Positions 33,517-48,500 of a stretch of 64,000 nt of DNA are shown here, piece after piece. A program made the position numbers and the translations under genes. Source of the DNA: Cercis canadensis (Eukaryota > Streptophyta > Magnoliopsida > Fabales > Fabaceae). The stretch is from assembly GCA_003255065.1 (NCBI GenBank), contig QAOA01007638.1, positions 214,066 through 278,065 of the forward strand, in the 5' to 3' direction. How positions within the stretch are numbered: position 1 is the stretch's first letter; every line of letters begins with the position of its first letter. Under the pieces are notes generated by a model. It searched no databases. It saw nothing but the letters and a program-made list of their open reading frames with translations, and had not been told where the DNA came from.

Positions 33517-36500
33517 ATGGCCGCGGCTTTTGTCAAGCTCGACGATTCCCCAATGTTTCAGAAGCAGGTAACCTAACCTTTGCTGGAATTTTGGTACTAG
33601 CTGCTCTCTCTATTCACAATTTCACTTCTAATCATGATTGCACAATCTGCATTAAATTTCTGTTGTTGTTCAAATTGTTATTATAAATTTCTCTTTACAT
33701 TTGAATTTTCGTCTGTTTACTGACACTGGTAAGCTAGGCTGAGAAATTTTCATCTCGGATTTTCTGAACTTCATGTGGTGCTCATATTATTTTGTAGAGA
33801 AAGAGAAGGATACATGGATTTTTCCTTTATTCAAGCTAAAATCTTGGGTGAAAAGTGACGGTGATAATAACTTATGAATTGTGCATTAGAAGAACTTTGG
33901 GATTAGACTGGATTTAAACTTATAATGCTCCTTTTGGAACTGTAAGAGAAGAAAGCTGGGTTGGAGGAAAAAAATGTGCAATGCATATGTATAAGATTAA
34001 TATGCAACACAAGTTTGGTGAAGATGGGTGTTTTCATTTATTATGTAATTTCATTCATTGACAATTTGTCTGTCTTTCATTTTGGAGAAGATTAATGTGC
34101 AATACATTTTGGAGAAGATTAATGTGTTAATGAGCATTTCAGAACTAGCCATCCTTTTTCTTGGCGTGTCTTTGTCTTATATGCGATGGGGTGGTTTTTT
34201 TTTTTGCTATTATATTTGGTCTTTTTGTTTTCTTTTTTAAATTTCCAGTAAGAGGATGCCTTCTCCTTTTCTTTTGTACTTTTCTACTCTTCAGTTCCAA
34301 TGAAGTTTCTTTTTTTTATTCACGTCCGCTAAAAAAAAAGTGGAATGTGTCTCTTTATGTGCATGTATTAAATTGAATTATTGATTAAGATTCTCGGATC
34401 TATAGTTTTTTGTTATTAAAATTAGTTCCTTGGATATAGAAAGATTATTACATGCAATAATTTATTTATTTTTCTTGTGGCAGATATGTTCTCTTGAACA
34501 AATTACTGATGAGTTAAAGGACCGCTGCCAAAAACTGTACAAAGGGTGTAAGAAGTTCATGTAAGTGCTTGGCGGTACCCTGTTTGGGGTGTTATATATA
34601 CTATTGGATTTACCAAATCATCCACTGAAAATATAGATGTTGTGCCCTAAGGTTTTGACGTCATTTCTTTACATATGTATAATTTTTAAGATATAGCTGA
34701 AAGAAGAATACAGTTTTCTTTTTATCCTCTATTTCCCGTTTACCCTCTGTTCCAAATAAGCTTTGTTGGGGAATTCAATAAATTAGGTATTAAGGTTGAT
34801 TTTTTCATTTTTTATGAAACAGAAAAAGGGTTAAATGACATCATCAAATATGTGCATTAAAATGGAAAGTTATTCTCATCATAAAGTAGATGGGTTGAAC
34901 ATTGCTTGCCATCCATATGTTTTATCACCATATCACAGTGAATTAAATGTGCTTGGATTGTTCATATTTCCTAGTACTTTCAGTAGATTTAAGTAGAAGA
35001 GAACTGGAAGCATATATATGACTGCTTGATTCATAGTTGCCCCTGAAACTGAGTGCATGAAATGCATGTATTAAATTATTATTACACATCTATTTCAGTT
35101 ATGCTTATGGACTCCTGTAATACAATTATTTTGTTTTCTGTTAAATCTTTTGCTGTTCTTTTTCTATTTTGTTTTGGTGGATTTGAGGGGGGTGTGTAAG
35201 ACATCTGATTGAAAGATAACGCTCTTCCTTTTCAATTTTCTGGTTATTGATTGTGTTCTTAGGGCTATACTTGCAAGTTAATGGTTTGTATTTTCTTAGT
35301 GTCTTTGCATTTAAATTACTGGTAAGTTGGAATTAGCTACATTTCAAAAATAAGGAAAGTGGAAGATTCAGTGTTAAATATGTGAATCCTAATTAGTACT
35401 TACAATACTTATTCATCTTTGTTGTAGTCATATGCTTCCAGATCACTTTCTTCTTATCAAACATAAAATTATAAGTGTTGTGGCTCTCATCATGTGGCAT
35501 GGCCCAATCATAAAGCCATGGCCTAGAATAATATGTGCAACACCCTAATAGGAATAACATCACACCATATAGAATCATGATAAGGAGTGGCAAAAGAAAC
35601 AAGGCACCTTTGATGTACCGGAATGAAAGTGTTGTCAATCCAAGCTACCCTGTAGGATTGTGGATGTGGTTCCATAGGAGTTTATGCTAATCAACTGTTG
35701 AAACAAAGTTCATACAACTACCACCGTCAATGATAACCTTCTTGGCTTCATTCCCACAATGAACCAAGGACTGAAATTTATCAACATTCGGAGCTGCTCG
35801 AATATGTTGAGCCATATCCAAAAGGGAAGTGTCAACTCTGTTCTCCTTCAAGGATTGTGCTTTCTCGTCCTCAACAGAAAGTCTTGTGATTTCTGTCTGT
35901 TGTGCCTTTGTTCGACTCAAAGGCTTTTGAATTTGCTGATTTGACTGTTTAATCACCTGTCTGAACTCATCCACATGCTAACTAGCCATTAGAGTATGTT
36001 TTTCCTAAGAGATAAACAGTTTTGGTGCTGTACTATCGTAACAGATTTGCACAATAAGTTTTTCTACATTAGAAGCTCCCTTAATTACATCTTCAAGGTG
36101 AGGAAAGACAATATGATAAAGCTTACGTTTGATTTTTTTTCATTCAATCCATGCCTAAACTTAGCAACAACCATTCTTTCTTCAACTCTAGCACCCGATC
36201 TTAATAAAATACTTTTGAATCCTATGGCATATTCCAACACAAAGATGATCTTGCGTGAACTCAAGATATTCACAATAAATCTCCTCTTGAAAGGGCTACC
36301 CTTGAGGTTTCTTTTTGAAAAACCTCCTTAGTTATTCCCAGCTGCAGATTTTAGGGTTATAGGACCTTCCACTCTGTAAGAACATTATGGAGTAACCTCT
36401 CTGATACCAAATGACGTAGGACAGCAATGGGGTTAGGCTGAAGTAAAGGTTTTTAGGGCTGGTTAAAGGGTAGAAAGGTGGAAAGTTGGTAGCTTAGGGT

Positions 36501-39500
36501 TTATATATGAAGGAAGGGGTATTTTGGAGGCAATGAGTTGTTAAGGAAAAATAGGTGGCTGGTTGTGGCTGTGAACAGGGGCTGCGGGAATTAGGGCTCT
36601 GATGCACGGCAGATCAGAAAATAGCAGAAATAGCATAAACAAATTAGAAAAAGAAGGTAGAAGAAGAAAGAAAACCTAGGAGTCACACCTAGGGTCCCGT
36701 AGGCATCACACCCAGGCTTTGATTGCATCTCACAATCAAGAAGGCAGCATGGCTGTATTTTCTCATAAAACTCAATTCATGAATAAAAGAAAGCATTACA
36801 ACTCTTTAAATAGACCTCCTAAGACTTGTCCTATGAGAATTAGGAATAGTTTCCTAAACTTGTAAGGATTAAGACTTCCTAGACCCATAAGGAAAACCTA
36901 GACATTAAATAAGACCCAATAATAACTAAATAACATAAACCTAGGCCCAAAGGCACGTAAGGCCAAGTGCTACCAGAAATAACTAAAAATAGCGCGAAAT
37001 CACTGAAACACCCCTAAACAGAAAATTACAATCAGCCCATAATTAAAATTGAACCAAAATACTAAGATGATTTGATAGTTAAAATTAGACTTCCTTGATG
37101 CTAATCCATCCCCTGTCAAGCACTTTATTCTTTGGATGAAGATTTCTCCAATTAATGAACTGTGTTTCGAAGGCAGAAGGAAGGGAAAGTGTCATATGAC
37201 AGCCATGGGGTTTGGAGGTAGCAGGCTGAAAATAGGGTTTCTTGGGTGGTTTAAGCCTTAAGGGTAGAAAATTGGTGTATTGAAAGGTTATTGGGGCTAT
37301 GTTAGGGAAAGGGTGGTTTTTAAGGAATAAAATGGGGTTTAAGGTGCAAATGGGAGGCTGTTTTGGTGCTGTAGACAGAAGCTGTGAATTTTGGGGTATT
37401 AGGGTTGATGAGTTCTAGGGAAAATTGAAGCAGGGATCTACTGGTGGAGCATGAAAGAAGCAATGTTTAATGTTCTCTGCTCAAGGCAACACACCTGGGC
37501 AGTGTGGAAAATTAAAGAAAAATAGAATAGCATTTGAAAAGCAGAAGGGAAGTAATCTAGGGAACCTAGGGATCACACCTAGAGCCCTTTAGGCATTACT
37601 CCTAGGGTTTGATTGCATCATACAACCAAGAAAACAGTGCAATTACTGAATAAACTTAAAAAATTGATCACACAACCAAGGAGACAGCAAAAGGAGGGTA
37701 AAACTAATGCTGCGTTTGGAACATAAATATTTCAAGAATTGATTTCATTTGCAAATGAATTCTATAAGTTAGTGTCTTTGGAACATTTTTGTGCAAGAGG
37801 TCACTTGATTTATAAATCATACATCTTATCATATTTGCTGATTTGCAAATCCTAGCAAATGTGGTAGGATTTGATTGGAATTCATTTGATTTGGGTTTAT
37901 AACTTTTGAATGGACAAATGTACTTGTAAGCTGTCTCAAGATTACAATTCAGCCCTTGTAATAAAGTAACTCTTAATCTTTATTCTTTAGTGAGTTCCAA
38001 ACATGAGAATTGACTTGTAAATCCATTGTAATCATAATTTTTATATGCTTAAATACACTTTTAGTTGCTATAGTTTGGAAAAAGTAGCAATTTGGTCCCT
38101 CTAGTTTCAAATCTAACAATCAGGTCCCTATAGTTTTCAAATTGGAGCAATTTGGTCCCCACCATTGTTAAGTGGCTTAATGTAATGCTTACATGGCATC
38201 TACATCATTGGCTGTGTGGATGCCATGTGATTAGTTGGCTGCACATAGATGCCACGTCACTAGCCAATTCATTGGTCAAGTGGGCCCCACTTTTTTACTT
38301 TGTCGCATGGATGCCACATAATCCACTTGACGGACACAATCCACAATGACCAAATTGCTGTAATTTGGAAAATAGAGGGATCTGATTGTTGGATTTGAAA
38401 CTAGGGGGACCAAATTGCTACTTTTCCCAAACTGCAGGGACCAAAAGTGTATTTAGACCTTTTTTTTCTTGACTTCCAAACATGAGAATTGGTTTGTAAA
38501 TCAACTGAAATCAACTCAACTACATCAAAATTTAGTTCCAGAGAGTGAAACTTTATGGCATTGTGTGATTTATGCAGTTCTTTGGTGCATCTGGTTAAAG
38601 TGGAATGCTTGCGTTTTTAAGGATTCTTCATTGACCTGACAGCTGTTATGGGAATAGGGTTGTTCATATGGCTTCTGTGGAGCGTTTGTACAAAGTCTTT
38701 TTGAGGGAGTTTCTCTTTCAGATATGCAGAGAACCTCTACAACCTTATTGCATTGATGTTCTTGTGTGCTTTTGCTGGTTTCTACTCTTGTGTTTTTGTT
38801 CAGGAGGCTATCTTATTTCTTCTTTCATCAGAGAGAGAGAGCATTGCTGAATAAACTTGCATTAACTTTCATAGCTGGATACATCACTTGAATAGGAATA
38901 GTCGAAACTTGCAGACCAAGTCCAAACTTAAAATAACCAGCCAGTAATAAAAAATACATAAAACCCAAATAACAGGACAGCTTTTTGTTGATCTTTTGTT
39001 TTGTATCTTTACAGGACAGCATTGGGAGAAGGATATAATGGAGAAATCTCCTTTGCAGACTCTTTAGAAGCGTTTGGTGCTGGGCAGGATGATCCTGTTA
39101 GTGTATCAATTGGAGGTTGTGAGGATTTATTTTGATATTTACTTCCTCTTCCATATATGTAAAGTGGTGCTTCTAATAAACTAGTGAAAGATTTATATTT
39201 TAATGTTAAACCTGTTAGTTACTTAGTTCAGTAATGAAAGCAACAACTTTTGCTGACCGACATGATTTTTAAAATCTCAGATTAGAAAACAAAGAAAGAT
39301 GTGAATGAATGTGCATCTATTTTTTGTCGTTGTAATTTTAAACAGTTTTGGTTTGTGTTGCTTTTGATAGTAAAAGATTTTATTTTCACAGCTGTTAACC
39401 TGATTTATAATAAGTGGGCTTCTGACTTGGTCATCACTTTCTTTGTCTCTTACCTATTATTTAATTCTATAGTAGCACTTACATCCAACTTACTTATGGA

Positions 39501-42500
39501 CAGCCTTGTCAACACTTCAGCTTTGCATGAACTTGTTTGATGTCTTATCTTATGATAATAAAAAATGATGGGATACCCAAACTTGTGAAGACAGCACTGA
39601 CCAGTTTCAAAGAGTAGAGTTTAATTTGCTTTTAACAGGGCTTTTTGCTTTCAGGACCGGTCATATCTAAGTTTATTTCTGCACTTCGTGAGCTTGCTAC
39701 TTTTAAAGAGCTTCTTCGATCACAAGTGAGTTCCTGAATCACAATGCTGCATTTCATCTAGTGGGAATAATAGTGACAGCAAGACATGCCTTATTTTAGT
39801 GGTGTTTTGTCCAACTGAACAGTTTTTTTGTCTTTAAGGCTATGGTATCTTGTGAGTTTATTCTGCTAGTTCAAATTTTAGTCAGTAATTTTTTTTTTTG
39901 TTGCTTATCAAACACAAAAAAACAACTCTTTATTGTCTCAGCTATTTTGTTATCTTGCTCTGAATCATGTTGAGTGTGACATGCGATTAATTGGTTAGCA
40001 TACACTGTGAACTATATAATTCATAAAGTAGTAAAATACCAGAAAACAATTTAAAAACAGATTGATTTAGGACAAACAGAATGGTAAGAATAGGGTTGAG
40101 AGAGAAGGAGAGGGAAAGAGGCAGGGAGGGAAGCAGGAGAAGAGAGGAAGATTAGAGAGAATCGTTCTGCAACAATTTAAATTCCAAAACATAGCCTCTC
40201 AATTCCAAGTACATAGTAAGTCCAAATAGGCAAACCCAACTAGTCCTAGAACTTTTTGCCAATGTAATCCTATTTTCAGATAAAATTCCAATTTTATAGA
40301 AATCCTAATTAGTTAGAAAACCACAGACAAATCAAGCTACTAATGATACCCTACTTATGATGAATCCCCAATCCATACAAAGATAATATAAATCTGTAAT
40401 CCCTGATATTCCTTTTTCATGGTCCAGAAGTCCTCTTCTATGCTCAATCTCAGATGAGGGGGATTTTGCTTCAAATGCCCTAAATTTTAACATGGGAATT
40501 TGAGCTTTTAACTGAAAGAGAGTGGTGAGGGGAAGTGGGTTTGGTATGCCATTGGAGTTTCAGGCTTTTATCTTTAACTACCTAGCTGACATTTTTGCAC
40601 TGCCAGGATATCTCCATGGGGGTTTGTCTTCGATAAGTTTTCTTGGTTTTGGCTAACTTGTATGTTTTCATGGTGCAATCCTTTAGCTTACCTAGCTATT
40701 GCCACATGTTTGAAAATGTTGCTTAGGGATGGGTATGTTGACAAGATTTTCATTTTCATTATTTCATATGTTCTGCCCTATATTTGTGACCGGTTCTCCT
40801 TTTCTTCTCGTAAATTTGTTGTACTTAAATGATTTCAAAAGAAGGTCTGAACTAAAGGAATAATAAATTTAAGAATTTCAGTAGTCCATTTGTTTAGAAC
40901 TCCAGAAAACTTTTGACAAAATTTGAACAACCGTTTCCTTGTTCCAAAAAATTTGAAGCAATTAATGATGTTCCCCATTGTCCTATAATCAAAAGAAGAA
41001 AAGTCATGAAGCTTCCAAATTTGTTTCTAATAAAAATTGAACAATAGTTGAAGATTTTTTTCCTGTCCATTCCCATGTTTCATGAACCTTCGGTGGTAGC
41101 ATCAGATTCATTAGCCTTTATTCAAAGAACAGAGGGAAAGAAAAATACAGAAGTGACACTTGTGTATTTATTTGTGATTGGCAGTCTCCAAAGCTAAATT
41201 CTGTATGTTCTCTTGATATAGATTTGTGATTGACAGAAATTTGCTATAGGTAGAGCATGTGTTGATTGACCGGCTGACTCAGTTTATGACCGTTGATTTG
41301 CAAGATGCTAAGGTACTTCTTTTCTCTGTTAGTATTTATGTTTTCTTGGTCTAGTGTTTATGTTACTTATCTACTTATATGTTCAGAAAGTTTTCTTTTG
41401 TAATTGAGATCATTGTTTTTGTAAACTTTTGATGTCTTAAAAAATTTTCAGTGCTTTTTTTTTTTTAAAAAGAAGAAATTTCATTAAGAAAAAGGAAGGA
41501 ATGAGTACAAAGTAAAGGAAAATAAGTTATCCTCCTGAACAAAAAGACAAAAAAAATGTAACAGAAAAAATACTCAAAAACATTACTGCAATGAGGCTGC
41601 TCAATCCCTCTGCATATCAGTATCAACTTTTGTATTTTTCTTTGGGTTCTTTGGTGATGTATCTTTGCATATACATACGGTGTATGATTGCTTAAGCAGC
41701 TGTGGCTTCCTTTGATGAATTATTTCCTTTTAGCAGAAAAACAAATAGAAAAGATATAGGTAGAAGAATAAGTGAGACAACAATTATGTGTTGGTAACTG
41801 ATCTGTTTCAGGTTTTACCACTAAAGCTGTTATTTGTCATGTGTTGGCATGAGGAAAGGAAAGGGACATTAATTAGTAACATCGCGTTCTAGACTCAAAG
41901 AAATTAAAGAAAAATTAAATATAGAAGACTACTGTTCATTTCTCTGATGACTATTAATCTATTAAGTACGGTATTGTTGTATGGACTCAGTTATACTAGT
42001 TTAGGTATAAGTTGTAAAATAGGGAGCCTACTATACTCTGATGAAAATTTTTCGTTTTGACATCTAAGGTTATTCATGCACATATGGGTGGACCTACCTT
42101 TATGTGTGGGGGAGAAGTTGCACCACCAGAGCTAATTTTTTTCCCATATATAGTGTATATATTTGTTAATAAAAGCTCCTCCAAGAAGATTTATTCAACC
42201 CTCCTCTCTAAAGTATTCTAGTTTGGCCCCCTCACCTAAAATTTCTAGTACCTCCCCTGCATGCACATATTTCTTTTGCATTTGTCCACTCCAGAAATCT
42301 ATTCTTAGTGTGTTATCCCTGTGGTCCTGGCCCCTCTGAAGTAATTTTTCCCAAGCTTACTTTTAGTACTTCTTGCTCTTTATTTTCTATAAACCATACC
42401 TCTGGCTGTACCGTGTTCTTTAGTTCCACTTGGGTAAGGATTGATGTGATGTCATATGCCAAAATTATTTATGCAAATAAACATTGCTCTTAAATAGTTG

Positions 42501-45500
42501 CAAATCACAATTCCTCTCACCATACCCGTTGGTTTGATATAATATGTCAAAACTCTTAAATAGTTGCAAATCACAATTCCTCTCACCTTACCCGCTGGTT
42601 TGATATAATATGTCAAAACTATTTATGCAAACAAACTTCAAGGGACATCATCTGGACTAATCAGGTATACCATTGTATCCAAAGTGACTTAGATAGTGTA
42701 GTTTTTATTTTTTTTTAATCTTTTTTCTTTTTCCCTTTTGTTCCTTTGTCTCCTTTGTGGGGCTTGCTGACACATATTGGTAAAAGGAAAAACAAAAGAG
42801 AATAAAAATATTTGTTTTGTTGGGGGGGGGGAGAACTGGTCTGTTTTTGAAATTAGATATTAAAATGTTAGGATTTAATTGTGTAAGTTAGGGCTGAAAT
42901 AGACATAAGCCCTGTCAATAATAGTCAACTTGTGGATAATCTCTCCTGTGATATCAATCACAGTAAAGCCCTTGAGTATGCCTGATTGTTTGAATAGCCC
43001 CTTCTATCAAATTTTTATTTAAACAATACGTGATTGCTGGTATGGTTATCTCATGCACTCATTAGTGGGGGCCTTGGCAATGATATTTAAATTTTAAATT
43101 GATCTTACTCATTTTTAATCATAAGAAAATAAAAAATAAGAATGAAAATGGGGGAGGTTTCTACACTATCAATGACAATCAAACCAGAAGCTGCATAACG
43201 CAGCATGATTTTCTGGAATTTCTTTCAATCCAACCAGTGACAAATCAATCAATCAATTCTATTGAATTTTAGCCAATTGGAGGTGTTATGTAAGACATCA
43301 TATGGGGTTCTGGAATTGGTTGCATAGAAGTTAAATTGAGATGGAAAGCCCAGAAAAACTATGAGTAGCAGTCTTCTGAGGGACTGATGTTCTATTGAGG
43401 CATTGAAAATTGAAGACTTCTGTTTGTTGGATAGTTTTGTTTTGAGATTAGATGTGAAGATTGAGCTGGGTCTGGCTGATGAGCAATCACTGTGGTTGTG
43501 GTGATCTTGGGCACTTAAGCTTCTATTTGCTTTTAATTGAAACTCTGCTTAAGTAATTGGGGAGTGAAGAAAATTTTCTGAACAAGATCTTAGATCTTGT
43601 GGACTGCCCCAACGTATTGAATTTTAGAAAGCCTCCTTTGGATGTGTTAGAATATTAGCTGTAAATACTATAGTTATTATAACATATTTTTAGGCTTGTA
43701 ATTAGCTTATGATTAGGCCCATGATTAGGCCCGTTATTGCTGTACAGTTAATATAAATAATAGATGTGAGAAGCTAGTCTCACAACCTTTTCCACTATTC
43801 TCACATGGTATCAGAGCAATTTTAGTGAGAAAATTCCTCTTTTTCCTGCTGTGCAATTTTCCAGCGGTGCTCCCCTGCTGTGCTTTCCTTTCCAGCAGTG
43901 TTACCCCTAGGGTTTAGTGGCTGTGCGCCTCTCTTGCCACTCTAGGATTCGATTTTCCCAAATCCACCTCCATAGTCAACCTCAGAACCCTCCGACTGGC
44001 CTTTCCCCGGAAACCCATCGCCATCCTCCGCCGCACGCGCCGCTATAGTCTCTGCGCGTGACACCCATGCGTCGCCAGCTTCTTCCGAGCGTGGAGGCGC
44101 GTGTCTTCTCCGATCGCCGTGAAACTTTCCAGATCTCTCCTCCGGCGTATTTCCGACCTTTTCTTGCCCTCACTTTGGTGTTTTCTGACCTAGACAGCAT
44201 CATAACAGGTCTGTTCTGCTTTGGAAAAGGTTAGTAACATATCCAAATGGCTTCTTCAGACAAGGAAACTTCGGGTCACCATTCATTCCTTACTTTTTCT
44301 TCTACTCCAACTATATGTGCTGAGAAATTAACTGGCTCTGGCAACTATATGACTTGGTTAGCCTCTGTAGAGTTGTGGTTTTTAGGTTAGGGCCATGAGG
44401 AACATTTAGTAAAACAAATTAAAGACATCCCTGAGAAAGATCAGCCTAAGTGGAAGCAGGCTGATGCTTATCTCTGTAATGTTCTCTGGCAATCTATTGA
44501 TCGTGCTCTTGTGGGCCAATACCGACCTTATCGTACCTGTTATGAGGTTTGGCAGAAGGCCAAGAAACTCTACTCAAACGATAGAAATCGTTTGTATACT
44601 GTTGTCTCTCAGATGAAAACTCTTAAGAAACAGGATCTAGATATGCAAACTTATCTGGGGCAGATCGAGACTCTTCAGCAGGAATTTAATGAGATGATGC
44701 CATTCTCAACTGATGTCGCTCAACAAGAGGCACATCGTGGCAAATTCTTTATGGTCCTTGCACTTGCTGGCCTGCCTTCTGAATTGGATTTGGTCCGTAA
44801 TCAAATTCTGGCCAACCCTAGGGTTCCTACTATGGACACGATATTTGAGCAGTTAATCCGTATTTCCGCACCTACAGGTACCTTTGTTTCGACTACCCCA
44901 ATTGATTCTACTATTTTAGCCTCTCAAGTGAATCATTGAGAGGATGGTAAGGGCGGACGTGGTGATCAGCGAGCTCGAAATAGAGATCGCCCCTGGTGTA
45001 CTCACTGCAATAAAATTGGCCATACAGTGGATCGCTGCTTTCTCCTTCATGGTCGACCTTCTAAGGTTGCTAATGTTGCACAGTATGGTTCCTTCTCTGG
45101 CACTGTATCCGTCTCTGCTACTGATTACAATGAGTTCCTCAAATTCCAAGACAACCAGCGGTCCACCTCCATCGCCTCTATTGCTCAGACTGGTAATCCT
45201 ATTGCATGCATCTCTCAGTCCTCCTCTTTTGGACCTTGTGTTCTTGATTCTGGTGCTTCTGATCACTTATCTGGTAACAAGAATTTATTTTCTCATATCA
45301 CTTATTCTAATTCATTATCCATTGTTACCTTAGCTGATGACTCACACACTAAAGTCAGAGGCATTGGTCAGGCCACACCCTTGACCTCCTTATCTTTATA
45401 TTCTGTTCTCTTTGTGCCTGGGTGTCCATTTAATTTGATTTCTGTTAGCAAATTAACTCAAACCCTCCCTTATTCTGTTACCTTTGTTGCTAATTCGGTT

Positions 45501-48500
45501 ATTGTACAGGAGCGGAACACTGGGAGGATGATTGGAGTCGGACATGAGTCCCGTGGGCTATACTACCTCGCCCCACCACCATCTCCTGTGGCTTGTATTG
45601 TTGCTGATATACCCGAACTTTTTCATCGTCGTTTGGGACATCCTAGCTTACAGAAACTGCAGAAGATGGTGCCGAGTCTCTCTAGTGTCTCTTCTTTAGA
45701 ATGTGAGTCTTGTCAATTAGGCAAACATGTTCGTAGTTCTTTTCCTAGTCGTGTCAATAAACGATCCGAGTCTCCTTTTTCACTGGTTCATTCTGATGTA
45801 TGGGGTCCTAGTTATGTCAACTCAACTTTGGGTTTTCAATACTTTGTTACCTTTGTTGATAATTTTTCCGGATGTACTTGGTTATTTTTAATGAAAAATC
45901 GTTCAGAACTTTTCTCTATTTTTCAAACCTTTTGCTCCGAAATTAAAACTCAATTTGGAATCACCATTCGCACCTTCCGGAGTGATAATGCCCGAGAATA
46001 TTTTTCTGCTCCATTTCAATCTTTTATGACTTCTCAGGGCATTCTCCATCACTCTTCTTGTGCTCATATTCCTCAACAAAATGGAGTGGCTGAGCGGAAA
46101 AATAGACACCTAATTGAGACTGCCCGTACTCTCCTCATTCATAATAATGTTCCGATGCGTTTTTGGGGAGAAGCGGTTATAACTGCATGTTATTTGATTA
46201 ATCACATGCCATCATCTGTTTTACAAAATCAGGTGCCTCATTCTCTTTTGTTTCCCAATCAGCCACTCTGCTCTCTTTCTCTTCGTGTCTTCAGTTGCAC
46301 ATGTTTTGTTCATGATCTAACTCTAGGTAAAGATAAGTTACATGCAAAATCTCTCAAATGTGTCTTTTTGGGTTATTCCCGTTTGCAAAAAGGTTACCGT
46401 TGTTTCTCTCCTGAACTCAAACAATATCTTGTTTCCCCGGATGTCACATTCTTTGAGACAACCCCTTTCTTTCCTTCTTTAGGGCATCCTGATTGTTCTA
46501 CCTTTACTCAGGTTCTCCCTATTTCTTGCACTAGTCCTCTTCCACAGGTTGTTTCGTCCCATGACTCCACTGGTCCTACAGAGGACTCGGCACCTCCTCT
46601 CCTCACCTACCATCGTCGGCCTCGACCTGAACCTGTTGAGGACCCTACCATTGTGCCACCTGTCACTGGGCCTGTTGAGCACCCACCCATTGTGCCACCT
46701 GTCCTTGAGCCTGTTGACAACCCTCCCACCAATGACCTCCCTGCTCCTGCCCCATTGGATTCATCTCCTACTCTAGTCACTTCTCAGGTTCCGATCTCTG
46801 ACTTGGACCGATCCATTGTTGGCCGCAAAGGTATTCGTTCTACTCGTAATCCTTATCCCATTTATAATTTTGTGAGCTATCACTGTTTGTCTCCACAATA
46901 TTCTGCTTTTGTGTCGTCTTTGTCTCCTGTTTCTATTCCTAAAAATGTAGGTGAAGCACTTTCTGATCCAGGCTGGCATAAGGCAATGATTGATGAGATG
47001 GCTACTTTAGACTCTAATAGCACTTGGGATTTGGTTCCTCTACCACATGGTAAATCCATTGTTGGTTGTCATTGGGTTTATACAGTCAACGTTGGCCCTG
47101 ATGGCCAAATAGATCATTTGAAAGCCCGCTTGGTTGCTAAGGGATACACCCAGATTTACGGAGTTGATTATGGTGATACCTTCTCTCCAGTTGCCAAGAT
47201 GACCTCTGTTCGCCTCTCTCTCTCTATGGCTGCCATTCACCACTGGCCCCTTTATCAATTGGATGTTAAAAATGCCTTTCTACATGGCGAATTGCAAGAG
47301 GAAGTTTATATGGAGCAACCTCCTGGATTTGTTGCTCAGGGGGATTCTAGATTGGTGTGTCAACTTCGCCGATCTCTCTATGGACTTAACAATCTCCACG
47401 GGCCTCGTTTGGGAGATTTAGTTCAGTTGTCCGACAGTTTGGTATGACTCGGAGTGAGGCTTATCATTCAGTCTATTACTTTTACTCATCCTCTAACCGA
47501 TGCATTTACTTGGTTGTCTATGTGGATGACATTGTGATTACAGGGAATGATCAAGAAGCCATACAAAAACTCAAGCAACATCTATTCCAGCACTTTCAGA
47601 CAAAAGATTTAGGCAAACTCAAGTATTTTCTAGGGATAGAAGTTGCTCAATCCTGAACGGGTGTTACCATCTCACAACAAAAATATGTCTTGGATATATT
47701 GAAAGAAACAGGTATGTCAAACTGCAAACCTGTGGAGACTCCAATGGATCCAAATGTCAAGCTCCTACTTGATCAGGGGGAGCCCTTATTAGATCCTAGT
47801 AGATATCAGAGACTTGTTGGGAAACTCAACTACCTTACAGTGACACGTCCTGATATTGCCTTCCCTATGAGTGTATTTAGTCAATTTCTAAGTGCTCCGT
47901 GTGACAGTCATTGGGATGCAGTAGTTCGTATTTTAAAATACATCAAGAAGGCACCAGGTAAAGGCCTATTGTATGAAAGTAGGGGACATACTCAGGTGGT
48001 TGGATATTCAGATGCTGACTGGGCAGGCTGTCCATACGATAGACGCTCAACCACTGGATATTGTGTATTTGTTGGGGGCAATCTAGTGTCATGGAAGAGC
48101 AAGAAACAATCAGTTGTTGCTCTATCCATGACTGAGGCAGAATACCGAGCCATGGCTAAGGCAACCTGTGATCTCATATGGCTGAAACAGTTACTTCAGG
48201 AGTTAAAATTCATAATAGTTACTTCAGGAGTTAAAATTCATGAAGATTCAATAGATGAAACTAATATGCGATAACCAAGCAGCTCTCCACATTGCCTCCA
48301 ATCCAGTCTTCCATGAAAGGACCAAACATATAGAGATTGACTGTTACTTTATTAGACAAAAAATACTTTCAGGGGATATTGCTACTAGTTTTGTTAGATC
48401 AAATGACCAGCTAGCAGACATATTCACTAAGTCTCTCGGAGGCCCTCAGGTTAACTAAATTTGTAACAAGCTTGGAACATATAATATGTATGCTCCAGCT

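Noticed and set aside
40080..40470. Possible LTR or SINE in intron 4
   Set aside because: The composition changes (GA-rich start, then AT-rich), but no terminal repeats or target duplication could be found.
44944..45333. Leu/Ser-rich frames on both strands over the copia copies (also 54250-54682)
   Set aside because: They are shadows of the gag-protease region, mirrored in the antisense copy.
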